This document shows, one piece after another, positions 36,051 through 47,700 of a stretch of 64,000 nucleotides of DNA (positions are counted from its first letter, which is position 1; each line of letters opens with the position of its first letter). The translations under genes were made by a program, and so were the position numbers. The DNA comes from Branchiostoma lanceolatum (taxonomy: Eukaryota > Chordata > Leptocardii > Amphioxiformes > Branchiostomatidae). The notes below the pieces were generated by a model. The model saw only the letters and a program-made list of their open reading frames with translations. It searched no databases and had not been told where the DNA came from. The stretch is taken from NCBI RefSeq assembly GCF_035083965.1, contig NC_089724.1:32554352-32618351 (forward strand). The letters are read 5' to 3'.

Positions 36051-37429
36051 AACAATAGACCGATCCTGACTGTCTATCACAATTAGCAGTCCGACCAATC
36101 GGCATGGCAATTAGCGGTTTGACCAATGAGAGAGTGGCTGCATATCCTCTAATGTTATCGGTCCCCCAAACGTGCGAAATGGAACGAAATGGAACGAAAT
36201 GGAACGATAATATTAAATACAACGTTTTTGCCGCGTTTGTGTGGCCAGATTCTTCCCTGAAAATGGGAGCGCCGCGTGCAAAGAGATCCACCGCTCTTCC
36301 TTGATTTTACCAACTATCTGCAAATGAAATGCTGCAAATAACAGGGAAAACCAGCAAACGGAACGGAGTATCGAAGTAAGGACTAGATTATACAGAAGTT
36401 GGTGGTAACATTGCATCTCATAATTCACCAAGAGGGCATGAGGCAAGCGTAATTTCATTATTTATACAGCGTGTTTGCGTGTTGTGTGAACCGTGAAATA
36501 CATATCCCTCTCGTTCACACCCTCCCTTTGTTTTGTCGTGAACAAGGAAGCAGAAATGTCTCTAGAGATAGTTCTCAGTCCACGTCCGTGATTGAATGGA
36601 GTGTGAAATGTCACACTGGTGATGCAGCGCAGAGCTGCATCATTAACGGAGGGGTACATTCTCCGACAGCCGACGAGCCGAACAATTGGTTGTATAAAAA
36701 TCGTTGTTGCGGAGATATGCATATGCTACGCACTAGTTATGGACTAAAACCATATGTAAATAAAACAAGTCGGAGTTTGATTCAACCTGTCAGTAGCACG
36801 CACATGTGCTCAGTTCCGATGCGCTGGTAACATTGGCGGTTCATTTGCATGCGGGGCTCCATTTGCAAAACGCAAACACGCTGTATAAATAATGAAATTA
36901 CGCTTGTCTCATGCCCTCTTGGTGAATTATGACATGCAATGTTGCCACCAACTTCTGTATAATCTAGTCCTTACTTCGATACTCAGTTCCGCTTGCTTGT
37001 TTTCCCTGCTATTTCCAGCAGTTCATTTGCAGATCGTTGGTAAACGCAATGGAAGAGCGGTGGATCTCTTTGCACGCGGCGCTCCCATTTTCAGGGAAGA
37101 ATCTGGCCACACTAACGCAGCAAAAACCTTGTATTTATTATTATCAAACAGATTCAAGAAATAAAACACGTTATATTATGTATTTTCTTCCTGTTCCCGT
37201 CTACTGTGAATGTTACAACGTTCCTGATATTTCGCTTTCTACTGGTATTTCATTTCATAATGTTACATAAGTTTTAGTTTGTTCCATTTCGTTCCATTTC
37301 GTTCCATTTCGTTCCATTTCGTTCCATTTCGCACTTTCGGGGGACCCTAATATTTGAATGTTTATGTTTCTATTTTGCATTTGTACATTTTGACAGAGGT
37401 GGGCGGGGCTATGGGATCGGTCTATTGTT
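36051..37429. mobile_element. 1.38-kb foldback element
   Basis: Outer ends aacaatagaccgatcc and its inverse. Internal arms 36160-36480 and 36862-37346 are close reverse complements (for example gaaattacgcttg and caagcgtaatttc), the right arm carrying about 130 extra bp. Arms end in (ggaacgaaat)n: three units at left, five at right. No ORF with a known domain. The end motif also occurs at about 5816-5828, 12085 and 51866. Confidence 0.85.
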
Positions 37430-37596
37430 GTCATCCCAAAGAAAAACATTATTCAATGTAAAGGGACATAAAAGTCTCTCCAAATATCTGGATTGGAGAT
37501 GAGTTTATAATAACTTGGGCAGAACGTACACCCACTCCTGTCACCATACACATTATCAACAACCCTGTACATAACAGTAAAACACGTTTAAGCAGG

Positions 37597-37903
37597 TATT
37601 TCCCTGGACTGAGGCTAATTGTGGATAATTGCACCAAACTGCGAAAGGCATTCGCAAAGTTACACATTTTTTATTGCAATTGGTAAAATGACACAAATAT
37701 GCTCAAAATGGCGCAAATCTCTTTGTGATGAATTTCATCAGTGTTTCTGAATTGGAGGTGAAACTGAGAACCTAACATGAGCAGCTATCTTTTTGTAGAG
37801 GTGACATAATTTACCCATGCGCTGTACGCCAGTTTGACAGCAAGGAAAATTTGCAAAGTTTCCACAATAATTTGGCACAATTTGGTACAGTCCAGTGAGA
37901 TAC
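37597..37903. mobile_element. MITE of the ggcacagtccagtgagata family
   Basis: Left tatttccctggactgagg, right ggtacagtccagtgagatac, with gaatttcatcagtg and agcaaggaaaatttgc inside as in the sister copies. Just beyond the 3' end of RAB28. Confidence 0.75.
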
Positions 37904-38031
37904 CCCCTTAGATTCCTGGGGACAAAATATAGTACATCGTAGATATCAAGATATTATCTTTCCATCTTAGGATATTGTCTTTTTTTAAAATAATGTGAAA
38001 AAAATAAGTCCAACTAGGGGTGAAGTTGCCC

Positions 38032-41000
38032 CTACTGTAACGAACACAGCGAGCTGCGCGTGTTCTGGTGTGGCGTGGCACGTGGCACGGACTCGGCATT
38101 ACTGTACTGGACTATGTCTGCCTTGACTACTCTGGTCTGCTGTTCAACCTCAGGCTTGGTGAGTTTGATCCCCAGGATCTCAGCAGAAATCTTCTGGAAA
38201 CACAGGTTCACCTACAGCAACAAATGACAGGACATCAAACCTAACTTCCTAACAGTTCTACACAAAAAATATTGTCAAACTTATAATGAATCACCGGTAT
38301 AACTCACAGGACAGACTCATGAAAATATTCTAATATTTCAAATTCTTAATGAGAGACAAAAATGGCATCTGGCTACTATCAGCTCAATCTTTCAGACACT
38401 TCTCATACTTTTTGGATATTCAGTTATTGAACACATACACATGTGTAAAAACTATTTCTACTCACAGAATCCCCAGTTTTGGCAGAGACAAAATGGGAGG
38501 TAAAGCCATTCTCTGTGGCAAACCTCTGATGCTTCTCCTGTTTGACGGTTCTCATGTGCTCCAGGTCACCTGGGTTCAAACAACACATAGGTTAACACAC
38601 ATATATACAATGTGTAATGAGTAATTTTTGGAGCACAGGCATTATGAAAACTGAAGACAAAATTAATGAAAATTGATTTTTGAAGACACTTTCAACCCTG
38701 CTTCAACTGCCCTTTCACTATATCACAAGTAAACATTCATTTTAACATTTTTCCACCCCTTGAATGTACTATCAATGTACTTGCATTATCCACCATTGGT
38801 ACTGGACTGCTTTTTTCACCAACCCTGTGAATACTAAGTCCTTACTTTTGTTGGCCACCAGGGCGATGTGTGGTAGTTTGGGCTGGTCTTTGCATACTTC
38901 TCGAATCTTCTCATACCAGTCCTCCAAGTTGTCGAAACTCTGGTAGTTGGTGATGTCGTAAACGAGCAGGACTCCCTGTGAAGGAATTTTATGGTCTTAT
39001 TATCACTCTTATAGCCAGTCCTCCTCTGATGACACCTATTTCCCCACTTTGAATATGGCTAGCAGATTGATACTTTCCATTGACCCTTTAAAGGAAACTA
39101 AAAGGTTAGGTTCAAAGCCTTCTATACTTTGCTGAATATACAAGTTCCCACTGGTATTATACCGGTCCTTCTTAATTTACGACTCTGGCAGCCATTTGAA
39201 AATCGCGCAGTAAGCAGGGGCCTGGGTTTGGTATGACGTCACATACATGTATTTAAGTGCATAAACACAATCAAATATAGACAGACCAAAAAAAATACCT
39301 CCTCTATGAATTAGTAGGTTCTGTCATTCACCTCACGACCTGGAATGTCTGTCACACAAGGTTGATAGATTACTAACTCTGACAACTCTGAACTCTACTC
39401 CCTGTCGCTCCTGCAACTTTGACCTTTACTTCCTGTCACTCTGGCAAATGTGACCAGAATATGGAAAATACATAAAGCAGAAACACAGACAGACAAACAA
39501 ACAAACAGACACACTGAAACAATACTTCCATTCATGGAGGCAGCACAGACAGTCATGATCAAAGCCAGAATGACTTCTTGACTTATCAGGGATATCACTT
39601 ACATGTGCCCCAAATATGTACTTGTCCAGCATGCCTCCCCCCAGGGTCTGACCACCAATATCCCAAAGCTGGAGCGCCACATGGATGTTCCCTGCAAAAT
39701 AAAATAAAACAATACATATGGTAAACAACCATATCTAGGTTTACAGCTTAAAATTTCCAATAATACGGCGAGTTCTTTTAGAAAAAGCTGATATGCCTGG
39801 TATCCATCTATATTGTAGCTGCTGAGTGTCCTCTTCACAAAGGAGACCTGGCTAGTACAGCAGTGATGGGGGCCTGCCCGTACAAGGTAATCAGCCATTT
39901 TGATTCCACATAATTTGTAGCCGGATCGCTCAAGTTAAACGATGAAGCTAAAGTAAGAGCACAATCATTGCATTCTACAAAAAGCATAATTTGTGCCTAA
40001 ATTTAGCATCAAGCGAAGCCAGCCAGCCAATTTTAATATGATAGGTAGCGTAGAGCGTTGACGGTACCCCCCATGCAGACCCCCCTCAGGAATGAAAAAT
40101 GGCCTCTCTTTTTTAGTATCAGGCACAACCAGGTAAAGGTTTCTACAAATGAGTACTTAAAGATTCATACGGGTACTTGATTGAATATTCCTACCTGGTA
40201 GAACTATTCTCCGGAGGAAGAAATCCAGTCCTACTGTCTGTTTGTACTGTTTCCCAAAGTTCTCCTGGGAATATCTCACAGCTAGCGATGTCTGCAATAA
40301 CAAACATATCAGTCTTACAGCAGCATGTAGGATAGACAAAACAAATGTGTCGTGTCATAATGATAATTGATATATGTGTATGTCTGAAATTATCTTTTAA
40401 ACTTTTTATTGCAGTCACAGTACAAATTGTACAGACTTTTTTTAAACACACTCTTAGCGTGGCAGTACAATTGTACATGTAAATGTTGCAATTGGTCCTT
40501 CCTGCTTGTTCTGATGGCACAAATTATGTTTTTATTACCTTGCCACAATCAACATGCTGTAATCTAAATGTCAAATGTACCACCTACGCCTTCAGTATCA
40601 AGGAGGTTCAATCAAAAACCTCCTTAGTAATAGTACTATGCAGGCCATCCTTTATTATTGCTGGACCAAAGAAGGTTTTGACTCAAAAGTCAAGTTCGAG
40701 ATACAGTACTGTACTCGAGTCAACAACTCAAGGATGGGGATTATAGAACGGTAACAACAAGAGCTATCTACCACCCAAAGATCGTGACCACAGCTTGTCC
40801 GTGAGATGTCGGAACCGGGAGTTCTGCTGCAGTACCAAGGAATGCCACCAGGCGGCCCAAAACCTTATCATTTCTCCGATTGGACATGTTCCATACACAT
40901 GGCCATGGTGACACCCCAAAATTTCCTGACAATCCATCCACTAGACTAAGCTTTTTGAGTTATACTGCTTGACTACATATATACAGACTACATACATACC

Positions 41001-41321
41001 AAAAATATCGAGTTAATAGAATTTTGTGCCAAATGTTATAACCTTTTTGACGTTCACAAAAAAGTAGAAAAGTATTACAAATTCACAAGTTATCTTTTGG
41101 TAACCTATAACCTAGCTAGGGGACTGAGTATATCTTTAAGTTTTGTCTGTGTTCTTGCTACATTCTCAGGGAGATCCCAGAATGATAAGCTGAAAAACTA
41201 TCATATTGTTGTAATGTTGTTGTTATTTATAGTTTACAGAACCAACCTTTCCAGACGCTCCGTCGCCCATTATCACAATCTTCAGTTGTTTATCTGGATT
41301 TTCATCCTCCGAGTCCGACAT
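38032..41321 (-). CDS. RAB28: Ras-related small GTPase RAB28, six exons
   Basis: Atypical Rab GTPase linked in animals to ciliary and extracellular-vesicle trafficking and photoreceptor maintenance. Exons: 41247-41321, 40195-40291, 39603-39691, 38846-38975, 38466-38569, 38032-38211; 675 nt, 224 aa plus stop (human 221). Protein starts [20 protein letters not shown], then GDGASGKTS P-loop (19-27), [17 protein letters not shown] switch I region, WDIGGQT with Gln72 in switch II, NKSD as the G4 base-recognition motif, SAKTGDS as G5, and a C-terminal CSLQ CaaX box, so prenylation by one lipid (probably farnesyl, from the terminal Gln) is expected rather than the double-cysteine tail of most Rabs. 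All splice sites are GT-AG. It lies head to head with EIF3A, 400 bp apart between start codons. Confidence 0.96.
39290..39560. repeat. Repeat family with tacctcc...ggaggta ends
   Basis: aaaaaatacctcctctatga at the left and cttccattcatggaggc at the right, with actctgaactctactccctg text inside. Related sequence at 1861-2050, 51270-51600 and 55080-55440. RAB28 intron. Confidence 0.55.
40750..41000. repeat. Single unit of the 23130 satellite-like family
   Basis: ctatctaccacccaaagatc, tgctgcagtaccaagg, cctgacaatccatcca and gagttatactgcttgac match the order of motifs in the 23130 array. Confidence 0.55.
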
Positions 41322-41721
41322 GATTTAGTCCCTGAGAACAGCAGAAAATTTCAGGCAAGGGTTTAGATTCTTCTTCTCCTTCCTAGACGGACATTACAGC
41401 GCCAAATCCAAGGAAAACATCGGTGTGTCCTCAGCTGTTTTCCTGCAGGTGAAACTATGTACAGGTGTTTGGTGTAGTGATGCACATGTAGTGATGACGT
41501 TTTTAACATGTTCTCGCGTGGTCTCGTGTAATCTCGCATATTCTCGCGTGATCTTGTGTGGCTCTCGTGTGATTTACGCAGTGCATGCCGGGAGATTTAG
41601 GTGCCCTGTCCCGCCATATTGTAGAGAGTGGTGCAATCTTCTCAGCACATGCTGACGAAGATTCCTACTTGAAAAAAGTACATTTTTCCACGGTTTACGG
41701 ACGAATGCAGGAGACAGGAAA
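41322..41721. promoter_or_regulatory. Shared head-to-head promoter region of RAB28 and EIF3A
   Basis: The 400 bp between the two start codons must hold both 5'UTRs and core promoters. Around 41510-41575 lies a run of TCTCGCG/TCTCGTG-type motifs at roughly 10-12 bp steps on the plus strand. At about 41585 is gcatgccgggaga, and at about 41613 ccgccatattg, which resembles a YY1 site (GCCAT core). No TATA box is evident near either start. Motif identities are by eye; promoter sharing is inference from spacing. Confidence 0.6.
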
Positions 41722-44700
41722 ATGCCTACCTATTTCCAGAGGCCGGAGAACGCCCTGAAAAGGGCAAATGGTAAGGAGGGAAGCGGTGGGAATGATTTAA
41801 AAGGGAAGCATATTGTGAGGCGCGGGAGGTCACGAGAAGAAGGCAGCATGGCCGGCTCTGGTGTGAGTAAGAGCACATCTGCGAGCTCTCGAGATCACCA
41901 AAACCTTTTAGCTCAATATAGACACATGTAGTCTTCTTACAATACCAACAAAATGTTAGTCTAGATGTACCAGCAGACGGTTTGGTAGCCCTGGAAATTC
42001 CAGGCCCTCAGTCCTGAGATAATAAGATTTTCGTATGACGTGGTTAAGGTTGGGATGTTACTGTACTTCCCCTAACCTTAATAGTCACTGTAATATTGAA
42101 GACATCCATACTTTGCGGGGCTGGACATGAAACCGCTACAAACAGTTTCAACTGTTGCTGTAGTGTTGAAAAAAATTCTCAGTCTGAAAATAATGTATAA
42201 ATGTACATAGAATATTCCCACCCATATGTCATAAAACAGATAAAGTAAGATACCAGTAGTTCATGTTAAAAAAAATCATTGGATTTCAAATCGGTTTGAA
42301 ATCAATTTGGTAGACAATTGGATTTGAATCGATTGGAATTTTGCGTTCATCACTTCATGTCTCAAATGCAAACAAGCACCTACACTCAATCGGCTTGGAT
42401 CGGCACTGAACAGCGGTCTTGTTAAAACTGCATTCAATCATTGCCTTCGAAATGTCTTAAAATACAGTCTGATTCTTTAATGATGTTTCTGCCAGATTGC
42501 CTGATCCCCAAAAGTTGTTTTCTCGTTAGTTCAGTGAGAGATTGAAGTGTTGGCCATTTGGCAAGATATTACAGTTTAAGAACAGACTTAATTGACTTTC
42601 CCACACGGTGCGACAAATTCTGACTTCCTGTGAACTATGACCCCACGTATCTGGATATGCAACGCCATAGATTGATTGCATGTCCTTTTGCATACACGTC
42701 TGCCGAATTCATTAATTCAGCAAACTCCAAACTTGGAACTATCCGATTTGAGGCTATTTGAAACCGATCTGGTTACTCTCTGTAACGAAAACTCCCGCTG
42801 TCTGGGGCTTTTATATATATTATGGCCCCTCCCACAGTGGATGGGCACTGTTGGGCCCCTGAAGCGCGACTTAAGGCTACGATCTGGTCAGTTACACACA
42901 TTTTTGAACAAGCGTTTATTCAATATGAAATATCGACATCAATTCAAACATGACACATTGGCATGTCAAATCCCTTCGGATCTGCTAAAACTTGAAAAGG
43001 CTGCCTGGACAGGGGCACCCTTCTAAAAGCAGGACCCCTATCGCTCGATTTGTTGGCTCGCCCGCGTAGGGGCCCTGCTCTTCAGCTCCGGTAGACACGG
43101 TTCTGGCGCCATCGCCACCAAAACAGCTTCAGCCAATCAGAGGGTTTGCTAAATCTCATCCAGAGCAAAAGCGCAAAGGACGCTGGGAAGCTATCAACCA
43201 ATCAGGTTACGTCTCACAGTCACATCGTTACTTTAGGTTCAGAACAAGTTAACTGCCAAATTGTGCCAAATAAGGATAGCTCATTAATTAGTCATGAGCA
43301 ACTGTCAGTAACGTTACCAGAACCACGTCTACCGGGACTAAAGAGCAGGGCCCCTACGCGAGCAAGCCAACGAATCGAGCGATAGGGGTCCTGCTTTTAG
43401 GAGGGTGGACAGGGGTTGTGAGCATGTAAGTTAGGGGTTTCTCTGTTGAACGTGTCAGCTCCCTTGTTCAGGTCTGCCATCCCCCACAAAATGCACAAAT
43501 GGGGGTTCATATGCAGTTGGGATATGCAATATTAGCCTGTGAGAAAAGAGATAAGTGGCTGTTCTAAGTTCTATGTTGATTTTTGGTCTTGGCTGGATCA
43601 TAAAGAACAATGTCTATGCACAGCCCTGCCCTTGGTTTCATGTGGGACTGCAAATACCTGCATTAGGATCATTTATCAGTGATCTTTCATTTATCAGTGA
43701 TCTTTAGTTCCAAATAAGTCAGTTTTAATGAACAATGAAATCTGAATAATTGTTTGTTTTCAGCTGCAAAATTGCTTATCAATTTTTAAAAAATATACAA
43801 TGTATATGAGTGTAACAGTAAACAGCATATTGTTGGTAATCATTAACAGAGCCCAGTGATGTTGAATTACTGTAGATTGATTTATTTTCTCAAGAATCTA
43901 ACTTTGTGGTAGGAAGGGAAGTGACATTTTGTCTGTTTTGAGTTTGAGCTAAAAATAATTCTGTAGTAATACAATAGAAACGCATGTTCATAATGTCGAT
44001 TTCTTGAAAATAGAATCATTGCAAACACTTCAAGTACACTGGACATAAAGCCCTGCTGGCATTTGGCACAAGACTTAGTCTAACACAAGGGGCATAATAA
44101 CAGTGGAAAGAAGATTTTCGCAGTGTTTAAGGTCGAGATAGAAACAATACTCTTGCCCCAAAACACATGTTTGCAGTGTCATGATCTGGGTGGAGAGGCA
44201 CTGCAAAAACTGGGAAAGAAAAATTAAAACCACTGAACATTTCAAGATTTACAGTAACAGGAAACCACGCCTCAGTCCAAAACTGTTACTTTGTCCTGAG
44301 CCTCAGACCATGATTTCACTTTATTGAAAATAAGTGATTTTCACATCAGATTTTCTCAAATACTGCACATCCATGCAGAAGAACATCTTCGATCGGTGTG
44401 TAAAATAGTGTAAAATTTGTACGTGGAGGCTTTATGTTCGCGGTTTTCGCGGTGACCTCTAAAAACCACTGCAAAAAGTTTGCTTTTTCTCCGCGTTCGA
44501 AATTCTGGGTGCATGTGCACCTTTGTGTACCCAAAATTGTGCTTTGCACATAATGTTTGACTGGGTGCACCAGTGCACCTAGGTATTTTTGAAGGCTATA
44601 GAGTAAAAAACAGGTATTCTTGAAATCTAAGAATCAGAAAAAACAATGTAGTCTTTGTTGTAGTGTATTTACTTTGATATATTAATAATATTACTTGTAT

Positions 44701-47700
44701 AAATTTTGAAGTTAGGTACAAAATTTCAAATCAAAGTTCGTAAGAGAACATTCTACTTCATTTTATGTTGTGCACCCAAAATTCTTTCAGTGCACCTAAA
44801 TTTTCAGGTTAGGTGAATTTGGAGCCCTGTTTCTTCTGCCCCCCTGCCCCCTTGTGTCAACCGCAAACTTTAAACCACAGCGAACATTTTCACCCTACTG
44901 CAAAATTAAAAACTTAAAGCCTTTCGCAGTGTGCTCCAAAATTTGCTAACGAGAATGTTGACATACTTGTAAGAAGAGCCAGTACTTAAAAAACAATTTT
45001 TGTGATTTCTTTTCTTCCAGAATTCATTGATGTTGGGAAGAAGCAGCCAGCTCTTGATGCTCTCTATGATGTCATCAAGAGCAAAAAGCATCGAACATGG
45101 CAGAAGATCCACGAACCCATCATGAAGAAGTACCTGGAGCTGTGTGTGGACCTGCGCAAGAGTCACGTGGCCAAGGAGGGACTGTACCAGTACAAGAACA
45201 TCTGCCAACAGGTGAGCAAAAAGCAGTTGTTGCTACTCCACCCACAAAGCAAATATTTCAATACTGAACGCAACGGAAGTTGAGAAACGAAGAATTGTAA
45301 GAACATAAATTCCAATGTGAATTTAAACAACTGCACCCGCAAATTATTCTATATGTAAGCCCGTGGGATACAAGTAGAAGCCTGTTGGATATTTTTAAGG
45401 AATTTTATCAAATATTTAGCCGCTCAGCCTCTAGTGGAAAGGGGGTGTTGTTGAGATATGTAAAAATGTAGGTTATAGTAGTGAAATGTGACAGATAAAA
45501 GCCAGTAGGTCGCATTAATTGTGTCAAGTTTCGTTCTGCAAGTGCCAAATGTAGTCCCATAGCCTTTTTGAGGTCGTGGGTTGTTATCCACTCTAGTCTA
45601 GAGCATGGTATTGGAATGCAGAGCCCATCCCTCTCCTTCCACTGCCTTTTATACCTCTCCAACCGAAGTCAAGTATCCATTTTTACACTTGGATGGAGTG
45701 AGAAATGTGTTTCCTAAGGGTACAACGTTGGTGTCACGGGACTTGAACCTAGGTCCTCTGGGTTCTGGGCCAAATATGCCAACATGATACCACTAAGTAC
45801 TGAAGGACATGATTGTAAGAACATTCTTCCCTCCTGCTGTCCTACAGGTGAACATCAAGTCCCTGGAGGATGTTGTTCGTCAGTACCTGAGCCTAGCGGA
45901 GGAGAGGACGGAGCAGGCCCGCTCCTCCTCCCAGCAGGCTGTGCTGGACATCGACGACCTGGAGTCTGAAATCTACACCCCAGAGCTGTACGTCACATAT
46001 CACCTGTACTTAAGCGGGTATCTCCTGGACTGCGCCTGGAAAGTGGCACAGACCAGTGCCAATGAGCCCAATGTGGTGCATGAAATTACGAATTGTTTAC
46101 AATTATTTAAAAAAATTGTGATTGGCAAATGGGCGCCAAACATTGAACATCCTTTTATTACTGCAAGTGTCAACATTTCCAATACAGTTGTCTTGTATCG
46201 AAACTGAGAATGTGACATTCCGGGTTACGACCATTTTGTTTGGCTCATCTGGGCTTCATATACAAATCATCATCATCAGTAAGTCATCCATATACAAATG
46301 CTGCGCATGTCAGTGTGACCGCAAAGGAAAAGTTCCTACCACAATTTGGCACAGTCCAGTGAGGTATTTACTTGAACCCTTTTGCTGCTAGTCAAAATCA
46401 AACCCGTCAAAATTTAGAAATGCAAATGAAAATGCAAATATCTAAAGGACGTGCAGCCACACTCTCATTGAATGAACCACTAGTTGCCATGCTGTCATTG
46501 GTTGAACTGCTAATTGTGATGGACTGTCAGGGTTGGTCTATGTGAGTAAGGGAAAAAAGTCTGCCTTCTCTGATGGTCTTGTTTTTGGCAAGGCCTCAGG
46601 GCGGCCTAGCCCAATGGTATATAGTATGGTGTGCAGTTTGCAAGAATTCCAGGAATTCAACAGGTATTTCTTTGGTATGTCCAGTCATGTATAGTTAACG
46701 TCTGTTTGTATTTTGCCCGTGCCAGTCTGTGATGGCCATAGTGAGTTTTTTCAATGAAAATTGACAACTTTTTTCGTTTGCTTCCTTTGCAGCCTTCTAC
46801 TGAGTGCAGTGAGCGGTGAGGACATCCAGGCGCGACACGATCGCCTGATGCTGACCCCCTGGGTCAAGTTCCTCTGGGAGTCGTACCGCCAGTGTCTGGA
46901 CCTGCTGCGTAACAACTCCCGTGTGGAGCGGCTGTACCAGGACATCGCTCAGCAGGCCTTCCAGTTCTGCCTCAAGTACAGCCGCAAGACAGAGTTCCGC
47001 AAGCTCTGTGACAATGTAAGCATGCACTTACAAGTTTTTCAGTTGAAGTCCCGTCACACATTCATCACCTTCCCATGACTTTGCACCTATTTCCAAAAAA
47101 GACATTCAAGCCCTGATGTGGACCATCTGGTAGGCCGATAAAACATATACAATGCCACATACAAACCCTACACTCTAAATGTACATCTTTGTTATCCCAG
47201 TTCAGGGTTCGAAATTCATTTTTGGAAATAGGTGCACTGGTGCACCCAACCAAAAAAAATTAGGTGCACAGAAAGAATTTTGGGTGCACCACATAAAATG
47301 AAGCTGAATGTCAGCAAAACATAATTACAAAGTTTATTGCTACTGCCTACATATTCTAAACCTAACTTTAAAATTTCAAACAAGTAACACATCAAATGAA
47401 GTACAGCAAAAGGTTATATTGCTTTTTCTGATACTGTACTCACATTTCAAGAATATTCCGTATACTAGTAGTGTACAATTATAGTACCTTTACCCTATAG
47501 CCTACAAAAATATCTAGGTGCACTGGTGCACCCACAGTCAAAAATTAGGTGCACAGGTCCAGTTTTGGGTGCACACAGGTGCACATGCACCCAGTATTTC
47601 GAGCCCTGCAGTTGTTGACATCTGCTGTTAATCACTTTTCAGCTGCGAAGCCACCTGCAGCAGGTGCTGAACCGCCACCAGACCCAGTCCACTGCCATCA

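Noticed and set aside
36213-37164. Two similar frames (MKLR-PHALLVNY and MKLR-SHALLVNY) facing each other
   Set aside because: They are the two arms of the foldback element; similarity reflects the inverted repeat, not a gene pair.
39599-39898. Minus-strand frame starting MADYLVRAG overlapping RAB28 exon 3
   Set aside because: Reads through an intron and then exon 3 in a different frame from RAB28.
42676-43026. 116-codon plus-strand frame in EIF3A intron 1
   Set aside because: No recognisable domain, no splice context in frame, and its end runs into a MITE.
45690-45785. tRNA-like gacttgaacctaggtcctct segment in EIF3A intron 2
   Set aside because: Resembles a reversed B box of a second SINE family, but there is too little to define an element.
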